Assembly: GCA_950106755.1 (NCBI GenBank)
Contig: OX467083.1
Span: 27,957,029 to 28,021,028, forward strand
DNA length: 64,000 nt
Source: Climacium dendroides
Taxonomy: Eukaryota > Streptophyta > Bryopsida > Hypnales > Climaciaceae
Direction: 5' to 3'
Part shown: one piece after another, positions 47,635 through 60,049 of the stretch
How the letters are laid out: every line of letters starts with the position of its first letter
How positions within the stretch are numbered: position 1 is the stretch's first letter
The notes under the pieces: model-generated
Seen by the model: only the letters and a program-made list of their open reading frames with translations
Database searches by the model: none
What the model was told of the DNA's origin: nothing
Translations under genes and position numbers: made by a program

Positions 47635-49039
47635 GGCTATAATTAAATATAAGTATCATGAATTCGTTCCGTACAACTAGGGTTCACTATAGCGCCACTA
47701 TAGAATGATTGACTTGTTACATATGACTTCTGGAAAGTTTTGTGTCATTGACATTGACGCTAGTGTGCTAACGTGTTTGCTTCTTGGTTTGCTTGCCATT
47801 TTCACATTACTCTACTATGGTTGCACTTAGTAGAAGAGGGAAGTCATGTCAAATATTAGTAGCACTTAGTGATACCTTGCAAATGATGTACATTAAGGTG
47901 CGACTACGAAATTATTGACTTGTCACTTGTACACGCCTTTTCTAGGCCCGTCTCACAAAACTGACGAGGACGTCGTTGTATTACACGTTTGCATGACCAT
48001 CTTACTTCACTCTTCTACAATTGCACTAAGGATAAGAAAAAGAACGTAGTGAAGAATACATGAATAGAACAAAGTTATACCTTGCAACCAAGCTTACTTC
48101 AATGCAATTAGAAAATGACTAAGGTTTCACACAATTCTTTTCATAGTACACCGAGTATAGAAACGGACATTGTGCCTAAACCACAATTAAAATGTGCTTT
48201 TGCCTTCTTTATACATATATGTTGCCTCAACCACTATTACTAAATAATGATCATAGAAAACAAGACATTGTACATCCCTAATAATTATAGACTAGTGAGT
48301 ACCTAGTGTCTTTTACAAACAATTCAATGACTTCAACTAGATTACCCATATGAGTTGGAATTGGCCACTTTTGGAGAGCAATCACCTTTAAGTTCTCCAC
48401 TGTAGTATTCATGATCATGAGGGCATTTGTTATATCTAATAAAGGACTTAGTCATATCACAATGACAACATATTGATAGACTTAGTCAAATCTGGAAGGA
48501 CGCAAATGAACTAAGCAATGCAAACATCCATGTGTTTATAAAAAAATATGGTGAACATGTCCAAAAGACAATGGGCACAATGAAAATAAGTGACTCTAAA
48601 TGAAATCATAAAATGACAATGAGATTAAAAGATGCAAAAATTGCCATTTCCTCCCCCTTTCCTCCTCTAAAAATCACAGGCCACTCATTTTTATTAAAGA
48701 AAAATTCCCTCCTCCCTCCAATGTTGTCACAATGAGCTCAAAAGATGTAGAAATTGCATTAATCACAATAAAATGCTTGTTTTGTGATTGCTCAAACCAT
48801 CACATGTTAATTTTATCCAAGAAAGATACAAATTCCTTTTTATTCGCTATCATGCTATGTGAATATTGAATTAGAAGACAACATATCTTAACTAAGACTA
48901 GTGGAAATAATTGAAATGGCGGATCTAATGGTTGCATACAAACTTTTTACCATGAATTTGTTTTTCCAGTTGATGTAAATAGGCTTCATTCCAAGAATCA
49001 AGAGCACCTTGTTAACCAGTAAAGCACTAAACTAATTTT
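47635..49039. other. AT-rich DNA without genes
   Basis: It only shows a short GTCACAATGAGCTCAAAAGATG fragment at 48728 shared with the repeats at 31.1 and 37.5 kb. Confidence 0.4.
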
Positions 49040-50310
49040 TTTAGCAACAAAGTGATTTCGGATAGTTCACTACAAATGGAATTTTTATTTTTTTTCTTTG
49101 AAATTTTCAAACATCATGTGCCCAAGGAGTAGCATTAATCCATCAAGGACTAAGAAGACACAATGTGTCTTTTTCAAATTTTCAATGGCAAATTTTCAAT
49201 AGGATGAAACAAATCTCAATATTTTGTAAACTAGGATCTTGTACAATAACAAGTTAATATACTTGTTGTGTCTTACGATTTTCAGAATTTGAATGTCAAA
49301 AGTATTTACATATTTATTTAGGAAATATAATCTAATAGAAAAATGAAGCAAACATGATGTTTTTTCAATGAGAGGAATAATAGGGATGGAAAAAAACATT
49401 TTCTTGGACATTTTTAATCTTTTATTTGCACAAATAAATTGGTTCTAAAGAAGTTTTTAAGTTTTTTTGGTATATTTAGAAATTTTGAAAATAAAATGTT
49501 CATTCTAGTGTGATTAAGAATACAAAATGGTTATAATTATTCAAAAAAATTTGGAGATGTTCTAAATAATATGAAAATAATATCAATTGTTAAATTTCAA
49601 AAATTGACATAGATATAAATTTTAATAAATTCTATAGGATCCAATATGGTTAGTTTTGGCTTTCTACTCTTTCTATTTGGAAATGTGTACAAATTTGAGA
49701 ATTTTTTTATTTTTCAATTAAAAATGACTTCATTTTCCTAAGATTCCAATTTTAAAAATTTGGAGGAGTAAAAAAGCATTATTCATAATTTTATAATTTT
49801 TCTTCCTCTAAAACTGAATTTTTTGCCTATACAATTGATCATCCAAAATTGTTATATTTCAAAATACAACAATCAAAATTTTCCACAATTAATTCCATGC
49901 ATACTAAACAAAGAGATTCTTTACTTTTGTATAGTTAAAATTGAAAATTTCAAGCACATTCATGTCTAAAACATATATCAAATTAGAACAATTCATTAAA
50001 AGCTTCCATTGCCAAAAAGTTATTGGGCCTTGAGGGGTTAAGGCCCAACAATTTTCATAACTTTTGATTGTATGTACTTTTCATTGCTTAGCAGGTTGCC
50101 TCATTAACAAAAGAAACTTCTTTAAATATCATTTTCTTAAGAAATAAAATTTGAAATTGGTTCTGTAGATTTATTTATACTCGGAAAGCTTTGAATCATT
50201 CCAATTTGATTAATGAGATGAAAGTTATGAGGAGTTTTAGTTTGTGAGTAGTTTGAGGTTAGTTTGAGGATAGTTATGGAATCTCTGCTTTAAGGTAAAC
50301 TTGCAATTCA
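49040..50310 (+). repeat. Dispersed repeat, interrupted copy
   Basis: The start (TTCACTACAAATGGAATTTT, CATGTGCCCAAGGA) and end (GATTAATGAGATGAAAGTTA, GGAATCTCTGCTTTAA) match 21090-21430. About 1 kb of unrelated AT-rich sequence separates them, perhaps an insertion. Confidence 0.55.
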
Positions 50311-51090
50311 CATTGAAAGTGAGCACCGCAAAATATTTTAGATTTTTTGACTATACAATTTTGTAGATATTTAAGCTTAAAGTTTTATTTGGGTCAATGG
50401 AAAAACATGGCAACACAATTTGAAGGAGCATATCTTAGTGAGAATATTTTGAAATGATGACCTTTTTGGACTCAATGAAAGAAAAGAGAGTTGAAAATGC
50501 CGCTCATCTAATTTTTAAATACAACATTTTGGTCCTTTTGCAATTTGGGGTGGAGCTTGCAATGCATGGAGGTCATTGAAATGAGAGTAGTGTTTGTGAA
50601 AAAAATAAGAATGGGTGCACTTGTCTTCTCTTTGAGCTCTTTGTATTTGCCTTTTTTGAGGTGAGCAACAATCGCATTAGTTGGTTGACTTTTCAATTTT
50701 GCTCAAACTAAACTAGAAAACATGAGCCATGAACTATACTACAACATTCAACTTTAAAAAACTCTAGAAGGCAAAGTTTAACTCAGAGTTTGATGAAACT
50801 ACCACCATTAGATTCACAACGCAATCTATTTTCTATAGAAAAAAAAATTATTGAAGAAGCAACTCAAAATTTTGAAAACGGGCAATTCAAAAAAGAAGGG
50901 AAATGGTTAGAAAATGGTCAATTGAATCATTAGTGGTTAACCATTCGAGAGCTCGACCAAAATATTTGTAGAAAATGTTCATTTTTAGTCCAAAAATGAA
51001 TGGCTACAACCTAAGTTTTGTATGCTCGTTATACTTTATACATGTGATTGGAATGAACTGATAAGATGACAATTGATAAATCAAGGCTTA

Positions 51091-51418
51091 AGGTAGGAGG
51101 TTCTAAAAGTGCTCAAGCTCTAAAATGGCCCACCTCCTTACACGTACACTATTTGTACATGTTGCTTTTTCATAGCCTTTAGTAATGTGTAGACAATGTA
51201 CGTTTTAGAAGGTGAGCCATTTCAGTGCCCTATGCCATTTCAACTTCAATATTTTATAACTAATTCCACAAAGCTCAAAAAATTATGAAACGACTTGGGT
51301 TAGATGTCAATTTCACTTGTCTTTCAAGGAAAATTTACTGAAAAATATTGCAAGATGTTTCACCTCCCCAAAATTCAGTTCCAACCCTTAGATGGTCCAT
51401 TTATGGACCCTCCTACCT
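51091..51418. mobile_element. MITE family C, copy 2 (328 bp)
   Basis: AGGTAGGAGG at the left end and CCTCCTACCT at the right. TA lies on the left and TG on the right. The right half is close to that of the copy at 36264. Confidence 0.8.
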
Positions 51419-51429
51419 TGTAGAGCTCT

Positions 51430-52110
51430 GCCAATAGCTACGAATTCTCAGCCATCAGCATGAGGCCTCCAGATCATGACCCACATCGGTCTGTCGTTAG
51501 CATTGTAATAATAGAAATTACACTGTTGGCTGTTTGTGTCCCAATTCAAAAACAGAATGTCTCACATTGGAAGAATTCAAAGCTTCTGCTTGAAATGGGT
51601 TCACTTTTAGAATGCAACCCTCTGTCAGAGTTTGAAAATAGAAAAGAAAAAGTGCATGATAACTTCATTGCCGTACTCCTCCCTCAGTTGCTAGCAACTG
51701 CAGAAAGAGAATGTTTCATATTTCTGACGATTCAATCATTGCCACCATTACTCTTTGTTTGTAGCACTGGTGGGTGTCAAGAGTTGAGACTTGATGTGGG
51801 ATGTTGGAGTAGGTTTTCAGTTCCGGTGGCAACCCATGTTGTTTAATCATGAGAAAAAGCGGAGGTTGAAGTTTTGGCGCTTCAAAAGATTCAATCCTCA
51901 AGGTGCACATAAAGAGGTGGAGGAAGAGAAGGCGACAAGAAGAGATAGAGAAATGATGTTACTACTCAAGAGGATTCTCAATACCTTGCCCTTTGGCTTG
52001 TTTGAACAAAACTCCTCTATTTTTAAAGAATCGGTTCCCCTCATAGGCAACGAGTGTTTAGAAAACCAAAAATTTTGAAACTTTGATTCAACATTGTGTC
52101 TTGACATTCA
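51430..52110. other. Unassigned, gene-like composition
   Basis: Base composition is more even than nearby. Overlapping frames exist on both strands (plus 51460-51846 and 51791-52078, minus 51716-51910 and 51898-52107), none with a recognisable product. It may be a decayed gene fragment. Confidence 0.3.
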
Positions 52111-52503
52111 TGGGTGTGGTGGGGTATTGCTATGAAATCAAAACTTCTTTCCATGTATTCTAAGCTTTGTCCATTATATAGAGGGAGAACTAGAAGATAG
52201 AGTTAGTAATTGAATTCTTGAAATTTTAAAACATCAAGTTTTTCAAGCTTGGAAAAATGTCACACTTATATTTTAAGAAATTGATAAGGTAATCTAAAAT
52301 TGTATAATTGTGAGTGTAGTAATTCATAACCAACTTGTAATTGCAATAGATTTCTCAAGATTAGGATTTTGGGGGAAGTTGAGGTGAATATGAATCCAAA
52401 TTTGCTAGTTAAGATTTGTTCTATGAGTTGAGCTCAAAATGAATTTAAATACTATTCAAGGTCAAAGTGGCTCTCAAAGTAACATGGATAATAGAATACA
52501 CTA

Positions 52504-52775
52504 AGGTAGGTACACCCAAAACCACCACTTTTTGCTACTAAGCCTATTTTCTATTATTAAACTGGTCAAATTTTGATATGTTCTTATTGGCAAGTGAAAG
52601 GAGGTTCCAACACATCAAAGAACATGGCATTTGGATATTGTATGCAAAAGTTATTAAGGAACAAAATTTGGTTCTAAAAGCGTTTCTTCCACATAGGTAC
52701 AGAACTGATTTTGGAGATGTACATACAATATAGATGGCAGTTTAAGGTCAGTGGCACATTTGGGTGTACCTACCT
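52504..52775. mobile_element. MITE family B, copy 2 (272 bp)
   Basis: AGGTAGGTACACCCAAA at the left end, TTTGGGTGTACCTACCT at the right, and TA on both sides. TA duplications with short inverted ends fit Stowaway-like (Tc1/mariner) MITEs. It is inverted relative to copy 1 at 28996. Confidence 0.9.
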
Positions 52776-52990
52776 TACATGCTATAAGTCATGCAACACT
52801 TGAAACTCCAAGAAAATTCTAAAAAATCATCCAAATCATCCAAATCTTATCGTATGTATGTATAATGCATGGTCATGCATCTACGACAGAAAATTTACCT
52901 CAAACTTCATTTTCTGCTGTTTTTCTGGTCCCCTCACAAACTGGAGTTTGATGTAGAAAAATAACAAAATACGCTTGAAAGATCAGAAAA

Positions 52991-53118
52991 AGGCAGCATA
53001 ATTATTGCACTGAGGGAAGCTACAGTGAAAATGCAAGGTCAAGGCTCATCAGATGTGGGTAGCAGTGATCCCAGAACTAGATTATGGAATTTAACTCACT
53101 GCAATAATTATGCTGCCT
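52991..53118. ncRNA. Hairpin candidate (microRNA-precursor-like or tiny MITE)
   Basis: AAGGCAGCATAATTATTGCA pairs with its complement ending at about 53118. The stem extends through one C:C mismatch into TGAG/CTCA, about 24 bp in all, with an ~80-base loop. The size fits a plant microRNA precursor, but the stem is at the base and the loop interior pairs poorly. The same layout would fit a short inverted-repeat element. Confidence 0.35.
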
Positions 53119-53819
53119 TCAAGACAAACAGGCATCAACTTGAGAGTGAGTAGTATTAAAAAAAAATAGAAAAGGAAAGATTTTTCAAGTTGTAAAGGAT
53201 TATTGAGAATATTACAGTACAAAATTGATTAAATAAAAGCTATTTCTAATGTGGACGAAGTTGCAAATTGGCTATCAAATTCTAGTTTTTTGTTGCAATC
53301 TTGGCTAAAATTTAATTTTTTCCGAAGATTTTCTTCAATGTACATTTTAGCACCTGAAAATTTTAAGTAGCAATGGAACAAACTTTAGCTACTTCTGTGA
53401 ATTCTAGTGGTTAGCATCTGGGCACTTAGTCAACAACACTCTCATCAATAAAAAGCCATCTTCAATACTTGGTAAAAAACTATACAATGCTGCTAGTAAG
53501 GTATGTAGATCAAAGTGATCAAACATCCAACACAAAAAAACCCAACCAATTGCAACATTAGAGTTAATTGTAAACTCTGTGCAATGAGGGACTAGGAGCC
53601 AGAGTTTGAGAAAAACACAAGATAAAACTCCTTGAAGCACCCAAACTAGGGGCTAGTGGAGTTTGATGCTGTGTTTCTTTTGTACTTTTCTTAGTTAAAC
53701 CTTCCTCTCGCACCCCTGTTTCAAACTGGGGTTTCCTTTACGATTAACTCTACTGTGCTATTCATTTTCTGCACAAAACTGGCTCCACATGAAATCCTCC
53801 TGGATAGACTGACGCCCCC

Positions 53820-54010
53820 AAAGTAGAGGATACTAAAATCATGAGGGAGCTGATCCCGTCTCATATGCTACCCCTGTTACCAATAAATATCAACTTATAT
53901 ACACCCAGTTGGCTTTCAATTAACAAGCTAGGAGTAAGAACTGTTTGACTAAATCTCTATGGCCATTGATCATTGAATGGAAATGGGGTTGTCTACTGTC
54001 GTTCACTAGT
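53820..54010 (-). repeat. Repeat shared with the intron of the second PAP2 gene
   Basis: Read on the minus strand, GACAGTAGA, CCCATTTCCAT, GCATATGAGACGG, ATCAG and TATCCTCTA occur in the same order as at 58950-59085 on the plus strand. A ~60-bp insertion lies in this copy. Confidence 0.65.
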
Positions 54011-54505
54011 GGTTTGCACAAGAAACTCTTACATACTGAAAAAGATTTGATTGCAACAGATTTTGGCTATTGTAACTGAAGTAACCACTTTGCAGCTCAA
54101 TTCTGATCATGAATTTCTTAAAGGGACCGCAAGGTTCCTTCTACAATAGCTCTGTCACAAGAATGTATTTGTGTTACAGTGGTCCACAATACATGGACAA
54201 GACTTGATTCATGGAAGGCAAACGGGCCCTGCCTTGAAATTCAAGAATGTTATGATCACCTAAAAACCACACTTAAGCTGCTCAAAGTGATGCAAGAAGT
54301 ATCCTCAACCTTACCCGCCGTTGTGTCTCACGCTTTTTTCCCCAGAACTCTTGGTTCTTCAATGCTAACCATGTTCAGTGCAGGAACTTCTTCCTGTGAT
54401 GATGACCGCCTCCGCAGCTGTCCTTAATTTTCTCCCCCATTTCCAGATTCCAATCGAAACCGGAGATCTCTCACCGACTCTGCAAATTCCCTTTCAAAAT
54501 TTCTC

Positions 54506-56012
54506 CTATTTCTTTTTCACTTGACTGACGACAAAGTTTCGGCTACTAGTCATCTTGTACACGCCGTTTTCCATCCAAGCAAACTGGCGGTTGATGACCG
54601 TGTGCACATACTCGCAAGTTCTCATTGGAATGAACAAGTATTTGTGGGAGAACATCGCTTCACCCACCCCTATCAAGGACCCCGCCAGGACATCACAAAG
54701 GAAGTGTCGCCCAAGTATGATCCGTGACGTGGTCGTGGCCAGCGCCCAGAACGTGATGACGCAAGCAATACCACTGATCAGCAGACTCTCCCCCAAGTAC
54801 ATGGAGCCTTTGAGAATGATCACATGCTCCTTGAGCTCCTTCACCACGAACGGCATCCAAATCCTGCGAGCCTGGTCCCTCCACATGGGGAGGTAGAGTC
54901 TGAACAGAGTTGCGGTGATCAAAGCCCTTGTGGAGTGGCCACTGGGAAACGACCAATGGTCCACTTGCAAGGACAGGAAGTGACCCCGGTTGTAGGAAGG
55001 CCGCGGTCGTCTCACGATCTTCTTCAGAATTGACACGAAGATCAAGTCGAAAACGAACGTCATGAAGAGGTTGAAGAAGAACATGCGAACCTCAGGGGTG
55101 AGCTTGTGCTTGGGAGCCAGGAACGTGGCAGATGCACAGGGAATGAGGAACATGCCATCGCCAGAAAACTCAAGGAGTCTGAGAAGGACGAAGAAGAAGA
55201 TGCCAAGGCCTTGGGCATGGACCCAGGCTGAAACGGTGTGGTCCAAGTGCACTAAAGTCTCCAACCAAGTCCTCTTGTGATTTGGGCAGGAGTGGTGGTC
55301 GTGGTGGAGGAGCACATGGTCGTGATGCTCGATTACATCGTCGTGGCAGTGGTAATGTCGTGCAGGAGACCTGCGTACATGAAAACCAACCACAAACACA
55401 CTTACACAAAATAAAGTATACAGCACACAAACACAACACAAACAAAAAAAAACATTCACATCACCCACCATCAAAACACAACATAACATTCTTGAACAGA
55501 AAGGAGGACCCTTTCTCTACAGTGCCTTGCGTTCCTGTACCTGATGGATGGCCATAAATTTCTTGGATCAATGGTCCTTGATGGACAAACTACTGTGACA
55601 CAAATATGCCTGTCAGAGGTACCCAAGCCTTACCATTCACTACATTGATCACCATCTTCAACATAGGTAGCCCATGGAGATAATCTACGGCCCTCTAATT
55701 AGGTAAATCTTCACAAACAGAGTCTCCCTTCTAACGAAAGTATGTAGTCTTAGCGTCACTCAGAAATGACGTGGGACCTCAGATGAACAGACTCTTGATT
55801 TACGCCAATCTTCAAAATAGGTATATATATGCACACATGCATATACATGTACGAAACCTTCGAGGGGTCCTTCTTCGTGGAGTCCTTCTTCGAGGCCTTC
55901 TCCTGCTCCTGGACCTGCTGCGACGAGGAGAGGGTGTTGATGCTCGGGAGCTGCTGTATGGCTTTGCTGCATGCCTTAGATATGATATTGGTGCTGGTGG
56001 TGAGTCCGTCAT
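54506..56012 (-). CDS. PAP2-family lipid phosphatase with Arg/Ser- and His-rich N-terminus
   Basis: The model is complement(join(54506..55370, 55858..56012)), 339 residues. Donor AAG/GTTTCG and acceptor TACGCAG/GTC join in phase 2 (Arg codon). All PAP2 motifs are present: K-x6-RP in KKIVRRPRP, PSGH in FPSGHSTRA, and S-R-x5-H-x3-D in SRIILGRHFLCD. The His in the last motif is the expected nucleophile. Several hydrophobic segments flank them, as in integral membrane enzymes that hydrolyse lipid phosphates or diphosphates. The layout resembles the short PLPP6 / polyisoprenoid diphosphatase type; the substrate is inferred only. The N-terminal ~52 residues are Arg/Ser-rich (RSRSRSRRRPRRRTPRRR), followed by a His/Asp-rich run (HYHCHDDVIEHHDHVLLHHD). 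The core is one exon, unlike the paralogue at 58504. Confidence 0.85.
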
Positions 56013-58503
56013 GACTCAAGCCTACAGAGGCCTAATCAGGTGTGGCAGCGCGGAAATTGGACTTGGAGGACCCTCCAACCTTCTTTGGCATGAGCACTGT
56101 GTCAATCCTGCAGCAATGTCACTACTACTCAGGAATGTTTGTTTGTTGTGTCATTACCAAAAGGATGTCAACTTCAGATAAAATTGCAAAGAGTGACAAA
56201 CGCTCGATGGAGAGAAACCAACATCCAGATTCAGAGATTTTTTTGATTTATGAAATATTTCATATGATGAGAGAAGAGCTGCTTACCCACATGCTCGCTT
56301 TTACACACACATATCTGAAACAATTCACCTCTCGCGGCTTCATCTCTTCTTACATCCATAACGCTCGAATTGTTGATGCAATTCTTCAAATGGCGTGAGA
56401 GCTCTACACGTTTCAAGGAATTTTTCAGAAACCCCCTTGCAGACCAAGGATTCATGGCTCATGAAAGACCAATTCGATTGATCAAATTGCGAAAATATAA
56501 TTCAGATGAAGCCAATTTGAAATCATCAGAATCAACAAAGAATATTGCAGGTGTTCGTACAGATAAAAAAACAAAAAATAAACGAAAGAGAGTTCCCATA
56601 TGACCTACTCAAAACTGCTATAAAACACATGAGGCTTACTTTGTGCTCCTTGGTACTTCAGTAGAAAAAGGTGATCCACGACCATTCGACATGTTTGAAG
56701 CTAATGATTAGGATTTGTAACTAGGCCAACCTAAAAAATGCAGCCAAAAATAAATTCAGCTACACACACGCATTGGATTTTAAGATTTCACATAACAATC
56801 TGTGAAAAGCAACAGCAGTGCGTGAGAAACCTTGCCGCACAGCATTGTGTGTGAGGGTATGGCACTCACTCTATACGAAGTAATGCTCTGAATTCTTGTA
56901 CCAACAAGCCTGCTTTCTTCACGAATAGCTGCCAACAAGTAACTCTATACTCTTCGCAGCACAGGACTCCCTTGGATATCCACAAAGCTGAACCTAATTT
57001 TATGATTGAGTCGCTCACCCGGGGCCCTGCGCTGCGTTGGCAGTGAAGCAGACGTTGCTCATGCTGATCGACAACCCTCGCACGAAATTCCGAAATTCAG
57101 GGCAGCATTCTCCACTCCGTTAACGAATCCATGAACCTGAAAATTCTTGTATCTTTCAACTCCCTGTCCAGAAATTGGCGAGCGTAAAGGTGGTCATGCT
57201 CAACATTTACGTCCTTCACAAGTCTCAGATCCCGAATGTGCCCAGCGCAGGAAATAGAGTATTCTTCTCAGCGTCCGTAATCAAACCCTAAGGTAAACAA
57301 CAAATCTTTCCATCTTGGGATACCTCAGAACATGAATCCCTAAATGATCGCATTTGCAGGAGGAAGGATCGCTCTCCCAAGCAAATTCAGAATGGCGAGA
57401 CAATAATCCCCGGGAGGTCTATTTGCTCATAACCCTAATTTAGTTCGAACACGCAGTATAAACACCTTTGATCGCGCCATACCTGCCATTCATGCTCCCT
57501 CAGCGCGATCTGCTTTCCTTTCGTAACTTCACTTCCCTTTCGCTTGGCATCTCCGGCCTTGATGTGCCATATGACTGGGTGTCACCTCTCTTTTTCAGGC
57601 CTTGGAGTACTGGTCAGGTCTCAAAACAGACCAGAAACCCTAAGTTTTTGCGAAAGATGTTGGTGTGTGTGTCCAGAGTGAAGGTTATCCATCTAGAGAT
57701 TCGGTGTCGTGCGACTGCTCAATCTTTCGTGTACTGAATCTAGGGTTTAGAAATTTATAAAGTGATGGGTCTGCATTTGTGTGTGAAACTGGGCGCAGCT
57801 GATGCTGCATTGTAAATTTTAGGGTTCGGAGAATCTGGCCGACGTGAGAGACAGTGGGGTGCATCCCAGGACAGTCAATGCGTTGACAAACTTTGGCAGG
57901 TACTATTGTGCACATGATTCTATCCCTCTGCTTGACTGCAACCATTGTTTTCGAAAATTTTCCTTGCAAATTGTCTGGAACTCGATCGGATTTAGTGTGC
58001 CAATGTCGAGAACAGCTTAACTTCGATGCCTTGAATAGGAGGTAACTCTTCAGCTCTGTTATTTCATAAGAGCACATTACAAACTCCGTATTCTCTTTCC
58101 TCTTAATTTGTTACTTCCAATCTGCCTTCTGAGTCCTATTCATCGTCTTTCTCATTCTCGAAGGGTGTCAGAGTGCGCAACTTCAATTGCTGAATTCTCG
58201 TCATTCTTTCCATTTTAGATTCCTGCGCAATTCTGAGCCCCAAATTCTGGTAAATAATACTAGCCCTCAGGTAGAGTCTTCAGTTGCGTTTGCGAATTGC
58301 CACTTATTGCAGAATGCAAATCTTGCTTTCTGACACTCGTCAATGTTCATTTTTCTGAGCTCAATTTCTGATTTATCATTATGGAAGTCTGCTTAGACGG
58401 TGAATTTGTAAGCATTCTGCAGCCAGCTTATGATGTGCATTTGCTTGCAGATTGTTCGCAGATCACAGAACGGGAAGACTGAGAGTTTCTGTCGGATCAG
58501 AGA
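56013..58503. other. Shared upstream region of the divergent PAP2 pair
   Basis: It lies between the two start codons and carries the promoters and leaders of both genes. A plus-strand TATAAA lies at 57457. A possible leader intron ends at TTTGCTTGCAG (58450). No separate gene was recognised; short ORFs here (for example 57468-57737) look incidental. Confidence 0.5.
57457..57462 (+). promoter_or_regulatory. TATA box candidate for the plus-strand PAP2 gene
   Basis: CGCAGTATAAACACCTTTG lies about 1.05 kb before the ATG, which implies a long leader, perhaps with an intron. Confidence 0.4.
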
Positions 58504-59962
58504 ATGGCAAGATGTGAGGAGGAGCTGGTCAAGAGTCCAAGGGTGCGTTCTAGGAATGAAACCCCAGTACCAAGTGAAGCCGAGACTCCTAGACCTCTGC
58601 CTGAAGCCCCAGTCCCGGCCACTAAATTGGTAGTATTTGACACACGATTTTCAAAGTGGGTGCACGAGCATTGTCTCACAGACTTCACCTACTCTTTCCT
58701 GCGATTTTTTGAATATTCAGGTAAAGTGGTACTCTTGGTCCGCTTATCTTTGGTCCTCTATTAAAATTGCAGATTCATGATACGGTAGAGGACACTTTGT
58801 AAGCATTTTAGCCAATACGTAGGAGTGTGATTTTGGTAGATTTATAGAGCTGTGGAGAGATCACTCTGGGTACAGGAGTTGAGATCAAATTTTTAGCACT
58901 CAATGTATGATGATATCTTATGCAGTCATTCAAAGTGGGAGGTTGTGGATACCACTATCAGTGACAGTAGAAAATCCCATTTTCCATCAAAAGATCATTG
59001 GTCATAGATTTTTTGCCACAAGGGTTAGCATATGAGACGGAATCAGGTCCCTAACGGTTTTCATATCCTCTAGCTTACACCCCTTGAAAATCATGACTAG
59101 CTTACTATACTCTTGATTATTCTGCCGAGCTTTCATTTCAGCTTGAAATCATGTTCTGCCTCTAGGAAGAAGAGGATAGCTATCATTCTATGTTTTTCTA
59201 TACCTCTAGGTCGGGCAGGCTCCTTCTGTGCTGTGTTCTCGTTTTTGATCTGAGTCATATCCTTTTCTGGTTTCAGGGGATGGACTATTTTGGCTCCCAG
59301 CCTCCGCAATATTCTGGTTATCTCCATCAGCAGGGCGTCCCGAAACTCGTATGTTTGCTCTGAATCTTTTCGTCTGCTTGCTGTTGGATCTCGTCGTGGT
59401 TGGAACTATCAAATCCATTGTGCGCAGGAAGCGACCCCAGTACAACCGAGGGCACTTGGTGATTGTCGCCATGGATCACTGGTCTTTTCCCAGTGGACAC
59501 TCGACCCGTGCTGTGATGGTGCTGACGCTTCTCTGGCTTTACACCCCATTATGGCACACCATGGTCAACCAGTACTGGTATCCGAATCTTAGATCGAAGT
59601 CCAGTTCTTTTATGAGAGATTGGGTGCTGCCTCATGTCGAGAATCACTGGCTCGCGATTGGGAAGTGTGCATCTGCGTTGTGGATGTTGGCCACAGTTTG
59701 TTCTCGTGTGATTCTAGGACGACATTTTGTTTTAGATGTTGTGGGAGGGGTCGTCATTGGTGTGCTGGAGGCTCTGGTGGCACATTTTGCTTTGCATGTG
59801 CCGATGAAAGTCTCAGAGTTGCAACATGCTTACCTGCTTTCCTTGTTTGGGTTATATGAGGAGGCCTTCTGGAGATTCTTTCATGGGCGTTGGTTTATTA
59901 CTAGCCATGACTTTAGAGAGATGAATAGACAGATAATTGAGGCTGACCTGGGGCCTTTGTGA
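58504..59962 (+). CDS. PAP2-family lipid phosphatase
   Basis: The model is join(58504..58720, 59277..59962), 300 residues. Donor TCAG/GTAAAG and acceptor TTTCAG/GGG join in phase 1 to read EYSG-DGLFW. The motifs are K-x6-RP (KSIVRRKRP), PSGH (FPSGHSTRA) and S-R-x5-H-x3-D (SRVILGRHFVLD), all intact. The N-terminus is polar and Pro-rich (PVPSEAETPRPLPEAPVP) and probably cytosolic. Hydrophobic segments include FALNLFVCLLLDLVVVGTI and VVGGVVIGVLEALV. The protein is clearly paralogous to the minus-strand gene at 54506: RGH, DHWSFPSGHSTRA, SR.ILGRHF and P(M)(K/R) regions align. The expected role is hydrolysis of a lipid (di)phosphate at a membrane. The substrate is not readable from sequence. Confidence 0.88.
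58950..59085 (+). repeat. Intronic repeat shared with 53820-54010
   Basis: TGACAGTAGAAAATCCCATT, TTAGCATATGAGACGGAATC and CATATCCTCTAGC match the minus strand of 53820-54010, which lies downstream of the paralogue. Orientation relative to the genes is the same. Confidence 0.65.
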
Positions 59963-60049
59963 TTGCAATTTTCCTTTGCCCTCGGATTGGCTGCTGTTGT
60001 GCTCGTGTAGGGCTATTGCTCTACTTCAAATGATTCACCATTACTTTTT

